In this document: piece after piece, positions 1 to 8,082 of the stretch | Layout of the letters: each line of letters opens with the position of its first letter | How positions within the stretch are numbered: position 1 is the first letter of the stretch | NCBI RefSeq assembly: GCF_000192745.1 | Contig: NC_015259.1 | Coordinates: 2,743,001 to 2,807,000, forward strand | DNA: 64,000 nt | Direction of reading: 5' to 3' | Origin: Polymorphum gilvum SL003B-26A1 | GTDB taxonomy: Bacteria > Pseudomonadota > Alphaproteobacteria > Rhizobiales > Stappiaceae | Notes under the pieces: generated by a model | Database searches by the model: none | What the model saw: the letters and a program-made list of their open reading frames with translations, nothing else | What the model was told of the DNA's origin: nothing | Position numbers and translations under genes: made by a program

Positions 1-246
1 GGCCAGATGCTCGCCGGTCTCGACCCTGCCCGCAGCGTGGCGCTGATCTGCGGCCCGGGCCCCATGGTCACTGCCGTCTCCGACGCGCTGCTCGATCTGG
101 GCATACCGATGCGCAAGGTGGTCTACGAACGTTTCGACTATTCGGGCGGCGCCTCACGCCAGGACCACCGCCGCAGGCTCAGCTTTGTCGGCGTCGGCGC
201 GCTGCTGTCGCTCGGCATTCTCCTGTTCGTGCGCCTCGTCGCCTGA
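1..246 (+). CDS. C-terminal end of an FAD/NAD(P)-binding reductase with a terminal membrane helix (5' partial)
   Basis: The frame is open from the first base, so the gene begins outside the window; 81 residues are present. The segment C-G-P-G-P-M-V followed by a helix, then L-G-I-P and Y-E-R-F-D-Y, is the typical last part of the NAD-binding domain in ferredoxin-NADP reductase-like flavoproteins, where the Cys-Gly-Pro loop contacts nicotinamide. It is followed by an R-R-R-rich stretch and one hydrophobic helix (about residues 60-80), so the C-terminus is probably membrane anchored. The substrate cannot be told from this fragment. It converges on the copper cluster with a gap of about 60 bases. 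Confidence 0.7.
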   Translation, partial: GQMLAGLDPARSVALICGPGPMVTAVSDALLDLGIPMRKVVYERFDYSGGASRQDHRRRLSFVGVGALLSLGILLFVRLVA

Positions 247-306
247 CGCCGCGGCGCACCGGGAAGCAGGCGGCCGCCAAGCGCCCGCCGCCATGCCATC
301 GTCCGC

Positions 307-1884
307 TCAAGGCGCCAGGGTGACCGTCGCCTGCAGCGTCGCCCGCTCGAACTCGGTGACGAGCAGGCGGATCGTCACGTCCCAGTCGCCCGCCACGGGC
401 AAATCCGTCGAGCCGTGCCAGAGGCCGTCGTCGCCGGCCCGCAGACGGATCCGGATCGGCTCGATCCCGCGCCCGGGCATGGCGAAGGCCATCTCGGCCT
501 CAAGCGGCACGAGCGGCTGGAAACCGCCGGTGTGGACGGCGAGCGCAACGTCGACCGGACCCGCGCGACCGGGAGCCAGCCGCAGGTCGGCCATGGCGTA
601 GTCGGCGTGGACATGGACCTGGAGCGGCGGCACGGTCGCGACCAGGGCGCGCGGCGGCGGCGTCAGGCGGAATCCCGCCGCGAGCGCCAGCACGACCAGG
701 CCGAGGGCGATCTCGGCGCGGATCGCGCGGGATAACGCCGGGCCGGCGGACGGTTCGCCCGCAGCAAGCCGCGGGACCAGCCGCAGGCGGTTGCGCAGCG
801 CCAGCGCGAGCATGCCAGCGACCAGCGCCAGCTTGACCGTCAGAACCTGTCCGTAGGCGGAGCCGGCAAGCGACGCAACGCTGCCGGCCTGAATTGCGGT
901 CAGAAGCGCACCGCTGGCGACCAGAAGCATGACCAGCGGCAGGGCGAGCGACGCGAAGCGGGCGAGAACGGCTTCCCCGCCGGGCCGTCGGAATGCCGAG
1001 AGCAACGGCACCAGCGTGCCCGTCCAGAACACCAAGGCGAGCGCGTGCAGCGCGACGGCCGGCGCGGCAATCCAGCGCGGCTCGGCGGTCGCAGCGTGGC
1101 CGGAAGCCGCAAAGGACAGCGCGGCGACGCCCCACGCAGCGAACGCAAGCGGCCGGTGCGCGCGGCGGCGGGCTGCCGGCTCGACCAGCGCCAGCACGGC
1201 GAGAAGCACGGCAAGAACAGACAGCGCCGTCGTGACAACGAGCGGCGCGGTGCGCGCGGCCTGCCAGGGTGCGGCGGTCAGCAGCGCCGCCGGCGGCAAC
1301 GACAGGAGGTCGAACCCCTGGGCGGCGATGAGCGCCAGGCTGGAAGGCAGCGCCAGCAGCGCCGCAGCGATCGCGGTGCGGCGCATGCTGCGTGTCGGCG
1401 GCGCGCGCGTGACCACGGCCGAGAACGCCGCCATTCCGACCGCCGCCACAAGGGCAAGCGTCAGGAAAAAGCGCGCGGCAACGACCGCCCACGCCGCACC
1501 GCCGGCGCGGTCTGCCGGTGCAGCCTGCGTCGCCGACGGCGTACCGATCGAAAAGGACAGCGTGCCGCCGACCGGATGGCCATCGGCGGAGACCACGCGC
1601 CAGGACAGCAAGTGCGTTCCCTCGCCAAGACCATCCGGCGGGATCACGGTGACACGAGCGTTCGCGGCCGTTCCGGCAACCTGGCTCTCACCGCCACCCG
1701 GCGCGATCCAGCGCAGCACGACCGGTGCGACCGGCTCGTTGAAATCGAGCGTCACCGCCTCGGGCGGATGCGCGATGACGCTGCCGGCCGCGGGGGTCGA
1801 GGCGCGCAGCTGTGCATGGGCAAGGGACAGCTCCGGCACGAGCAGCAGAAGGCCGAGAACGGCGAAACGAAGGCGAGCAAGCAT
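307..1884 (-). CDS. CopC-CopD fusion, copper resistance/uptake membrane protein
   Basis: A 525-aa protein. The N-terminus is a signal peptide ending at A-H-A followed directly by a CopC domain (about residues 24-120: H-A-Q-L-R-A-S-T-P-A, F-N-E-P-V, S-x-D-G-H-P-V-G-G), a periplasmic copper-binding beta-sandwich in which the first His of the mature protein is a copper ligand. From about residue 140 it becomes a multi-helix CopD membrane domain, then ends in a beta-rich periplasmic tail (about 430-525). CopD proteins are linked to copper transfer across the inner membrane. The frame is open further upstream, but the start at 1884 is the one that gives a signal peptide. It lies 65 nt after the YcnI gene, probably in one transcript. 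Confidence 0.85.
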   Translation of the reverse strand: MLARLRFAVLGLLLLVPELSLAHAQLRASTPAAGSVIAHPPEAVTLDFNEPVAPVVLRWIAPGGGESQVAGTAANARVTVIPPDGLGEGTHLLSWRVVSADGHPVGGTLSFSIGTPSATQAAPADRAGGAAWAVVAARFFLTLALVAAVGMAAFSAVVTRAPPTRSMRRTAIAAALLALPSSLALIAAQGFDLLSLPPAALLTAAPWQAARTAPLVVTTALSVLAVLLAVLALVEPAARRRAHRPLAFAAWGVAALSFAASGHAATAEPRWIAAPAVALHALALVFWTGTLVPLLSAFRRPGGEAVLARFASLALPLVMLLVASGALLTAIQAGSVASLAGSAYGQVLTVKLALVAGMLALALRNRLRLVPRLAAGEPSAGPALSRAIRAEIALGLVVLALAAGFRLTPPPRALVATVPPLQVHVHADYAMADLRLAPGRAGPVDVALAVHTGGFQPLVPLEAEMAFAMPGRGIEPIRIRLRAGDDGLWHGSTDLPVAGDWDVTIRLLVTEFERATLQATVTLAP

Positions 1885-1949
1885 GGTGGTGCGGTCCGGG
1901 ACGGGGACGGGCCGCACCGCCGCCGAGGCGGCGCGGTCCGTCCGGGCTG

Positions 1950-2483
1950 CTAGTGAGCGTGACCCTTGGCCGGCACGACCTTGACGCCGGGCGCCGGGTC
2001 GTCCAGGTCGTGGCTGTCCTGCCCCGCGGCCGGGATCTCGATCCAGCGTTCCGCGCCGTTGGCGCATTCCTGCACCGCCGGAATGTAGAGCATTTCGCCG
2101 GCCGCGATCTTGTCGGTGATCATCCCGCGGAACACGAACTCGTCGTAGAACGCGTCCGGCAGTTCGCCGGTCCAGACGATCTCGCGCACACCCTCCGTCA
2201 GGGTCCGGCCGTGATAGTCGTAGCTGTTCTGGTAGGCACCGGTGACGGTCTCCAGCGTCCAGCCGGCCTTGGGCATCGGCTTGACCGCGATCACGCCCTC
2301 GGGGATCTGCACGCGCACCTTCAGGGTCGCCTCGCCGCCGCAACCGTGCGGCACCCGCAGCGTAAGCTTTGCCGTCGCGCCCTGCACGACCTCCTTCTGC
2401 TCGAAGGTCGCATGCGCGGACACCTCGGACGCCGCCATGATCGGCAGCGCCAAGGCGGCAAGCGTCAGGATCGATTTCTTCAT
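1950..2483 (-). CDS. YcnI-like (DUF1775) periplasmic copper-associated protein
   Basis: A 177-aa secreted protein. A signal peptide (residues 1-23) ends in S-A-H-A, so the mature protein starts with His, as in the YcnI family, where the N-terminal His helps bind copper. The segments F-E-Q-K-E, L-R-V-P-H-G-C and P-K-A-G-W-T-L-E are YcnI family features. The C-terminus ends in G-H-A-H, possibly an extra metal site. A GGAG sequence lies just before the ATG. It is the first gene of the YcnI to CopC-CopD unit. Family membership is clear; a role in copper handling is inferred from the neighbour and from known YcnI members. Confidence 0.85.
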   Translation of the reverse strand: MKKSILTLAALALPIMAASEVSAHATFEQKEVVQGATAKLTLRVPHGCGGEATLKVRVQIPEGVIAVKPMPKAGWTLETVTGAYQNSYDYHGRTLTEGVREIVWTGELPDAFYDEFVFRGMITDKIAAGEMLYIPAVQECANGAERWIEIPAAGQDSHDLDDPAPGVKVVPAKGHAH

Positions 2484-2751
2484 CGGTTCTCCGTCCTTTT
2501 CAAGTGATGGGCATGGTTCTGGTCGCCCCGGCCGGGTGCCCCTCCGGCCAGGGATCCGTGACAGCCGGACCGGCGAGGAAGCCCTCGTCCGTCAGACTGT
2601 CGGAAATGGTGAGGAGGCCAGCGGTCGCGGCCGAATGGCGGACGGCGCAGGTGCGCAGGCCGCGAGAAGACTCGTTTTCACGTCAGGGAGTCCACAGGAT
2701 CGAAAGGCCCGCCAAGCGGACGTTAGCGGCCCGAAGTGGGCCGCACGTGCT

Positions 2752-3135
2752 TCAGATCATGCGGAGAGGAGGCGGACCGCGGGCCGGCGGAGCGCGTGGG
2801 CCATGCTGGGAGATGGCCGATGTGGTTCCGAATGACGGGCGTTCGACGGTCCAGACAACGTCCGAAACGACGCCGACGGCTGCCGTTGCCAGTCCGAACG
2901 CCTTGGCGAGCGTACAGGCGGGACAGTGGTCATAGGCGACCGGTCCGTCGCCGTCGGCGCCCGGTCGGCACAGGTCGTCCAGCGACCCGCCGAGCATGAG
3001 ATAGGCGGCAAGATCGGCGTCGAGTGAAGGCGGTTCGACCGATACGGGCCGGTGCGCGAAGGCGACCAAAGTCAGCGCCAGTGCGCACAGCACCGGCACG
3101 ACCCGTCTCTCGGCAAAATTGCGGATCCGCCCCAT
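2752..3135 (-). CDS. DUF2946-like small exported protein
   Basis: A 127-aa protein with an N-terminal hydrophobic segment (about residues 10-28) after R-R-V-V-P. The middle has D-H-C-P-A-C-T-L, a CxxC pair preceded by His, and the end is rich in Arg/Pro (A-R-G-P-P), a pattern seen in DUF2946-type proteins that often sit beside copper genes. The function is unknown; the H-C-P-x-C motif suggests metal binding (inference). An upstream in-frame ATG at 3171 exists, but the start at 3135 places the hydrophobic segment as a signal or anchor. It lies upstream of the YcnI gene on the same strand, separated by about 270 bases. Confidence 0.55.
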   Translation of the reverse strand: MGRIRNFAERRVVPVLCALALTLVAFAHRPVSVEPPSLDADLAAYLMLGGSLDDLCRPGADGDGPVAYDHCPACTLAKAFGLATAAVGVVSDVVWTVERPSFGTTSAISQHGPRAPPARGPPPLRMI

Positions 3136-3431
3136 GCCTGACTGTGTACGACGCGGCGATGCCGCCTGCAAGCCCTCGCGGCTTTGCGGACGGTGAACGA
3201 AGGGCGGAGGCGCTCGGACGTGGGGACGCAGGCTCCATGACCGGAGGCCGGCGCAAGCGAACCGTTGACGCTGCAGGCCAGCGCTGCTTTATCGACGACG
3301 GAACCGGCAGAGGACCGGCATGGCCGGCTTCATGCAGCGCCTGGGCGGCTGTCCGGTCTGGTCCGGATGCAGATCCGGCGTCACCCGCGACGGCGACCGG
3401 CCGCCGGCCGAATGATCTGGGAAGAGACGAC

Positions 3432-4649
3432 ATGACGGACCAGTCGGCAGATGCCGAAACCGCGGCGCAGCGCGGCAGCCCCGCAGAGGTCTTTGCCGTC
3501 TTCCTCAAGCTCGGCCTGACGAGCTTTGGCGGCCCCATCGCGCATCTGGGCTATTTCCGCGACGAACTGGTGACGCGGCGGCGCTGGCTCGGCGATGCCG
3601 CATATGCGGATCTGGTTGCGCTGTGCCAGTTCCTGCCCGGCCCGGCGTCCAGCCAGGTCGGCTTCGCGCTGGGCCTGATGCGGGCCGGATGGCTGGGTGC
3701 GCTCGCCGCCTTCACCGCCTTCACCCTGCCCTCGGCGCTGATCCTGCTCGTCTTTGCCACGACCGCCACCGCCATCGCCGGACCGATCGGAACCGGCGCG
3801 CTGAACGGGCTGAAGATCGTCGCCGTTGCGATCGTCGCCCAGGCCGTCTGGGGCATGGCGAAGGCGCTCTGCCCCGACCGGCAGCGGGCAACCATCGCGC
3901 TGGCCGCGGTCGCGCTGCTGGCCTTCCTGCCGGGCGCCTACGGCATGGTCGGGGCGATCCTGATCGGCGGTTTGGCCGGCCTGGTTCTCGGAGGCAGCAC
4001 GGACAAGCCGGTCGGTGGCCATGTCGCCATGCCGGTGTCGCGCGCGATGGCGCTTGTTTCCGTCACGCTGTTCTTTGGGCTGCTCGCGATCCTGCCGCTC
4101 GTCGCCGGTCAGTCGCAGGCGCTGGCCGTGATCGACAGCTTCTACCGGGCCGGCGCGCTGGTGTTCGGCGGTGGTCATGTCGTCCTGCCGCTGCTGCAGG
4201 CCGAGGTCGTGCAGCCGGGCTGGGTGACCCCGGACGCCTTCCTGGCCGGCTACGGCGCGGCGCAGGCCGTGCCTGGCCCCCTGTTCACCTTCGCCGCCTA
4301 TCTCGGTGCGGCGCTGGGACCGGAGCCGAACGGCGTCGCCGGCGCGCTCATCGCCCTGCTCTCGGTGTTCCTGCCCGGCTTCCTGCTGCTCGTCGGCGTG
4401 CTGCCGTTCTGGGACCGGTTCCGCGCGATGGCCGGCGCTCGGTCCCTCATGCGGGGCGCCAACGCCGCCGTGGTCGGCATCCTCGGCGCGGCACTTTATT
4501 CGCCGGTCTTCACCGGCGCGGTCACCGACATGAAATCCTTCACCCTCACCCTCGGATGCTTCGTGCTCCTGTTGGCATGGAAGGCGCCGCCCTGGGTCGT
4601 GGTGGGTGTCGCCGTCCTCGGCGGCGCGGGCCTGGCGCTGATTGCCTGA
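3432..4649 (+). CDS. chrA: chromate transporter
   Basis: A 405-aa polytopic membrane protein of the long, two-domain CHR family. Each half carries the family signature: L-G-L-T-S-F-G-G-P-I-A-H-L-G-Y-F and L-C-Q-F-L-P-G-P in the first, and G-A-L-V-F-G-G-G-H-V-V-L-P-L with Q-A-V-P-G-P in the second. Members export chromate or related oxyanions across the inner membrane. The reading frame is open well upstream, but homology starts just after the ATG at 3432 (after G-A-A-G-A-G-A-C-G-A-C). The gene diverges from the DUF2946-like gene and precedes the molybdate genes, another oxyanion system. Confidence 0.9.
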   Translation: MTDQSADAETAAQRGSPAEVFAVFLKLGLTSFGGPIAHLGYFRDELVTRRRWLGDAAYADLVALCQFLPGPASSQVGFALGLMRAGWLGALAAFTAFTLPSALILLVFATTATAIAGPIGTGALNGLKIVAVAIVAQAVWGMAKALCPDRQRATIALAAVALLAFLPGAYGMVGAILIGGLAGLVLGGSTDKPVGGHVAMPVSRAMALVSVTLFFGLLAILPLVAGQSQALAVIDSFYRAGALVFGGGHVVLPLLQAEVVQPGWVTPDAFLAGYGAAQAVPGPLFTFAAYLGAALGPEPNGVAGALIALLSVFLPGFLLLVGVLPFWDRFRAMAGARSLMRGANAAVVGILGAALYSPVFTGAVTDMKSFTLTLGCFVLLLAWKAPPWVVVGVAVLGGAGLALIA

Positions 4650-4780
4650 GGTGACCGCGCTATTCGGCTGGCAATGCCAGAGCCGGCGCATGGCTGTTCT
4701 GCAGTCGCGCAAGCCTCCATGACGGCGCCAGGACATCACCCGCCTTGCGACCGGTCCGTGAATGGAGCAAATTTTCTGGC

Positions 4781-5152
4781 ATGATCAGAGAAACCCGATG
4801 TCCCCGTCTGCGCATCCGCATCGTTTTCGGCGACAATGAAATGATGGGGCCCGGCAAGGCCGAACTGCTGGAGCGAATCGACGCAACCGGTTCCATCGCC
4901 GCGGCGGGACGTCAGATGGGCATGAGCTACAAGCGCGCCTGGATGCTGATCGAAACCCTGAACGACATGTTCAGCGAACCGGTCGTCGAAAGCTCCCGTG
5001 GCGGGCCGGGTGGCGGCGGCGCGGTGTTGACCGGAACGGGACGGCGCGTGCTGGAACTCTACCGCGCCTTCGAGGCGGACGCGGTTGAGGCCGGCGCGCC
5101 GCATCTTGACGCGCTGCTGGCCTTACTTCGCGATATTCCCCATGGAAAATAA
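4781..5152 (+). CDS. ModE-like winged-helix molybdate-responsive regulator (N-terminal domain only)
   Basis: A 123-aa protein matching the DNA-binding half of ModE: an R-I-V-F-G-D-N-E beta hairpin, then K-A-E-L-L-E-R-I-D-A-T-G-S-I, A-A-A-G-R-Q-M-G-M-S-Y-K-R-A-W (the recognition helix) and L-T-G-T-G-R-R-V-L near residue 90. The C-terminal TOBE (molybdate-binding) domains of E. coli ModE are absent, so ligand sensing, if any, must be different. An earlier in-frame ATG at 4745 exists; 4781 better matches family length. It lies directly upstream of modABC with an inverted repeat in between, so it probably controls that operon. Confidence 0.8.
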   Translation: MIRETRCPRLRIRIVFGDNEMMGPGKAELLERIDATGSIAAAGRQMGMSYKRAWMLIETLNDMFSEPVVESSRGGPGGGGAVLTGTGRRVLELYRAFEADAVEAGAPHLDALLALLRDIPHGK

Positions 5153-5179
5153 CGCTTGCTCTGACAGCAGGCTCCCTGC

Positions 5180-5201
5180 GATATGTTTCTCGGAACATAT
5201 C
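5180..5201. promoter_or_regulatory. Perfect inverted repeat, candidate ModE-type operator before modA
   Basis: GATATGTT and AACATATC form 8-bp perfect arms separated by 6 bases, ending 9 nt before the modA start codon. The AT-rich arms stand out in G+C-rich surroundings. Position between the ModE-like gene and modABC makes it a good operator candidate. ModE boxes elsewhere are also AT-rich palindromes, but this is not an exact match to the E. coli consensus. Confidence 0.55.
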
Positions 5202-5210
5202 AGACGGGAG

Positions 5211-6005
5211 ATGCTTATGAGGATGTCCATCACGCGCCGTTCGGTCGTCGCGGCCTTCGCGGCCATCGCCCTGTCGGCGACCCAGCTTTCCGCCCAGAAT
5301 CAGGCTCCGGTCGTGGCCGCGGCCTCGGACCTGCAATTCGCCGTGGCCGAGATCGCCGAGGCATTCAAGGTCGAGACGGGCAAGGAGGTGCGCCTGTCGA
5401 TGGGATCGACCGGCAACTTCGCCCGGCAGATCCGCGAGGGCGCGCCGTTCCAGATCTTCATGGCGGCCGACGAAAAATTCATCGCCGAGTTGCACCGCGA
5501 CGGCTTCACCCGGAACGAGGGCGACCTCTACGCCATCGGCCGGATCGTGGTGAAGGTCCCGACCGGCTCGATGCTCATGGCCGACGGCAGCCTCGAAAGC
5601 CTGCGGAAGGCACTGGCCGAAGGAAAGATCACGCGTTTCGCCATCGCCAACCCCGACCACGCCCCCTACGGCATGCGGGCTAGGGAAGCCTTGATTCACG
5701 CGGGCCTGTGGGAGCCGCTGCAGCCTTTCCTCGTTCTGGGCGAAAATGTCAGTCAGGCGGCGCAATTCGCGCTCTCGGGCAATGCCGAAGGCGGCATCAT
5801 CGCCTACTCGCTGGCGCTGTCGCCGGATCTGGCGGTCAAGGGCAGCCATGACCTGATTCCGGCCGACTGGCACAATCCGCTGCGCCAGCGCATGGTGCTT
5901 CTGAAGAATGCCGGCCCCGTGGCAGAGGCCTTCTACGATTACATGCAGTCGGCCAGTGCCCGCCAAATCATGGAACGATACGGCTTCGTCCTGCCGAACG
6001 AGTGA
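5211..6005 (+). CDS. modA: molybdate ABC transporter substrate-binding protein
   Basis: A 264-aa periplasmic binding protein. The N-terminus has R-R then a hydrophobic stretch ending in L-S-A-Q, a secretion signal. The mature part begins P-V-V-A-A-A-S-D-L-Q-F-A, the ModA N-terminal strand where Ser contacts the oxyanion, followed by S-M-G-S-T-G-N-F and I-A-N-P-D-H-A-P-Y-G. It delivers molybdate or tungstate to ModBC. The open frame extends upstream to 5085, but the ATG at 5211 directly precedes the signal peptide. It is followed by modB after 3 bases. Confidence 0.93.
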   Translation: MLMRMSITRRSVVAAFAAIALSATQLSAQNQAPVVAAASDLQFAVAEIAEAFKVETGKEVRLSMGSTGNFARQIREGAPFQIFMAADEKFIAELHRDGFTRNEGDLYAIGRIVVKVPTGSMLMADGSLESLRKALAEGKITRFAIANPDHAPYGMRAREALIHAGLWEPLQPFLVLGENVSQAAQFALSGNAEGGIIAYSLALSPDLAVKGSHDLIPADWHNPLRQRMVLLKNAGPVAEAFYDYMQSASARQIMERYGFVLPNE

Positions 6006-6008
6006 GTC

Positions 6009-6677
6009 ATGGACTGGACCGCCCTCTCGCTGTCGCTGAAACTCGCCGCCTGGACGGTTGCGATCCTGCTGCCCGTTTCGATGCTCATGGGGCGGTTCCT
6101 CGCCTATCGCTCCTTCGCCGGCAAGGGGCTGGTCGAGGCGCTGGTGATGCTGCCGTTGGTGCTGCCGCCGACGGTCTTCGGCTTCTACCTGCTTGTGGCC
6201 TTCGGGCGGAACTCGCCCATCGGCGCGTTCTGGCAGGCGAGCTTCGGCCACCAGCTTGTATTCACCTTCGAGGGACTGGTATTGGCCTCGGTCATCTTCA
6301 ACCTGCCCTTCGCCATCCAGCCCGCGCAGCGCGGCTTCGAGGCGATCCCGGTCGAAGTACGGGAAGCCGCCAGTTGCTGCGGAATGTCGCCCCTGCGCTC
6401 GCTGTATAAGGTCGAACTGCCGCTCGCCTGGCCGGGGCTGATGACGGCGATGGTGCTGACCTTCGCCCATACGCTCGGGGAATTCGGCATCGTGCTGATG
6501 GTGGGCGGCTCCATCCCGGGCGAGACCAGGACCATCGCCATTGCCATCTACGATCGGGTACAGGGCTTCGACGACCGGTCCGCAGCGATCATGTCGGCGG
6601 TGCTGGTGGCGATCTCGCTTGTCACCATCGCCCTCACCTACTGGCTGTCGGCGCGCGTCGGACGGAGGCTGTCCTGA
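6009..6677 (+). CDS. modB: molybdate ABC transporter permease
   Basis: A 222-aa inner-membrane protein with about five to six hydrophobic helices. P-L-V-L-P-P-T-V-F-G-F-Y is a ModB signature, and the cytoplasmic EAA-type loop that docks ModC is visible as E-A-A-S-C-C-G-M-S-P followed by L-P-L-A-W-P-G-L. It forms the translocation pore. Its stop codon overlaps the modC start by one base, indicating translational coupling. Confidence 0.93.
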   Translation: MDWTALSLSLKLAAWTVAILLPVSMLMGRFLAYRSFAGKGLVEALVMLPLVLPPTVFGFYLLVAFGRNSPIGAFWQASFGHQLVFTFEGLVLASVIFNLPFAIQPAQRGFEAIPVEVREAASCCGMSPLRSLYKVELPLAWPGLMTAMVLTFAHTLGEFGIVLMVGGSIPGETRTIAIAIYDRVQGFDDRSAAIMSAVLVAISLVTIALTYWLSARVGRRLS

Positions 6678-7759
6678 TGGCGCTCGAAGTGATGGCGAAG
6701 GCCGCGACGCCTATTCCGCTCGATGTTTCCTTCCGGGTCGAGCCAGGCGAACTTCTTGCGCTGGTCGGGCATTCGGGGTCCGGTAAGACGACGCTGCTGC
6801 GCACCGTCGCCGGACTCTGGCGGCCGGACATGGCGCGGGTCGCGGTAGGCGGCACGCCATGGCTCGATACCGCCGCGCGGATCGATCTGCCGACCTACCG
6901 CCGCCGGGTCGGGATCGTGTTCCAGAACTACGCCCTGTTCCCGCACATGACGGCGGAGCAGAACGTCATGGCCGCAATGGACCGGACTGACCGCGCCGAG
7001 GCCCTGCGCATCCTTGAACTGGTCAATCTTCACGGTCTCGCCAACCGCAAGCCGGCGCAACTGTCGGGCGGACAACAGCAGCGCGTGGCGGTGGCGCGTG
7101 CACTGGCCCGCCGCCCGCAGGCGCTCCTGCTCGACGAGCCGTTCTCCGCCGTTGACCGAGCCACCCGCGAGAAGCTCCATGGCGAGATCGTCGCGCTGCG
7201 TGCGCATCTCAAGATGCCGATAGTGCTGGTCACCCACGACATGAACGAGGCCCAATTGCTGGCCGACCGGATGGTGGTGATCGAGACGGGAAAGGTGGTG
7301 TGCGAGGGCACCGCGGCCGAGGTGATGGCCGATCCGGACGCCCTGCGCGCCATGGGCATCCGCGAGGCTGCGGTCATGCTGCCGGCGATGATCGTCTCGC
7401 ACGACCATGACGGGCTGACCCGGCTCGACGCCGCCACCGGGCCGCTGTTCCTGCCCAGCATCGAAGGCGCGCCGGGGACGCGGGTGCGGGTGCGGATCAT
7501 GGCGCACGAGGTCATCCTCGCGCGAGGGCGCCCCGAGGGGCTTTCCGCGCAGAACATACTCCCGGGCAAGGTCGTCCGGATCGTTCCCGGTGCGGGACCG
7601 GGCGTGATCGTGCATGTCGGCATCGGCGACGACGAGATCCTCGCCCGTATCACCCGGCGCGCCGCCGATCAGCTGCGGCTACAGCCGGGCGATCAGGTCC
7701 ATGCCATTGTCAAGTCGTTGTCGGTCGCCCGTGATCATGTCGCCCGCGCGCGCGTCTAA
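6677..7759 (+). CDS. modC: molybdate ABC transporter ATP-binding protein
   Basis: A 360-aa ABC ATPase. It has Walker A G-H-S-G-S-G-K-T-T (about residues 35-43), Q-loop F-Q-N-Y-A-L-F-P, signature L-S-G-G-Q-Q-Q-R, Walker B L-L-L-D-E-P-F and H-loop V-T-H-D. After about residue 290 there is a MOP/TOBE-like domain (L-P-G-K-V-V-R-I onward), the usual ModC regulatory tail that binds molybdate. It powers uptake with ModAB. The coding start shares one base with the modB stop. Confidence 0.93.
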   Translation: MALEVMAKAATPIPLDVSFRVEPGELLALVGHSGSGKTTLLRTVAGLWRPDMARVAVGGTPWLDTAARIDLPTYRRRVGIVFQNYALFPHMTAEQNVMAAMDRTDRAEALRILELVNLHGLANRKPAQLSGGQQQRVAVARALARRPQALLLDEPFSAVDRATREKLHGEIVALRAHLKMPIVLVTHDMNEAQLLADRMVVIETGKVVCEGTAAEVMADPDALRAMGIREAAVMLPAMIVSHDHDGLTRLDAATGPLFLPSIEGAPGTRVRVRIMAHEVILARGRPEGLSAQNILPGKVVRIVPGAGPGVIVHVGIGDDEILARITRRAADQLRLQPGDQVHAIVKSLSVARDHVARARV

Positions 7760-8082
7760 AGCATATTCTTGTCGATCAAGCCGTTCCGCTTGATCGCAAA
7801 GCGCCCTAGCAAGCGGCGCGACCATGCGCGGTATCCGCTGCGCATCATGGGCTGCCGGCCTGGAGGCCTGGACACGTGGCTATCGAGGACCGGCCAGCTG
7901 TGGCACCAAGGATCGATCCCGCCCGCTGTGCTGGCCTATCCCTGCATGATGGACCGCATGCGCCATCGCCGATAGGGATGATGGTGCCTGCAACCTGAGG
8001 GCCGAGCCCCGCGACCGGTGCGGCTGGCGCGAGAAGCGACACTGCCGTCTCCGAACGGTTCATTCCGGCGTTTCCACGCCGC
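7760..8082. other. Intergenic region between convergent modC and apbE-like genes
   Basis: About 320 bases with the hairpin described at 7773-7796. The rest has no coding signal I would trust. I looked for cobalamin, FMN and TPP riboswitch cores on both strands and saw none. Confidence 0.5.
7773..7796. terminator. 9-bp hairpin after modC (terminator-like, no T run)
   Basis: CGATCAAGC and GCTTGATCG form perfect 9-bp arms around a 6-base loop, 13 bases past the modC stop. No clear T tract follows, so it may be a weak terminator or an mRNA-stabilising hairpin at the end of the mod operon. Confidence 0.4.

Noticed and set aside
7773-7796. LexA- or other regulator-binding palindrome after modC
   Set aside because: Position past the operon end makes a transcript hairpin more likely; no match to a known operator.
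7981-8060. Possible TPP, FMN or cobalamin riboswitch downstream of apbE
   Set aside because: Only short GGTG/CTGA-like matches; the conserved cores and pairing are absent, and the position is 3' of both flanking genes.
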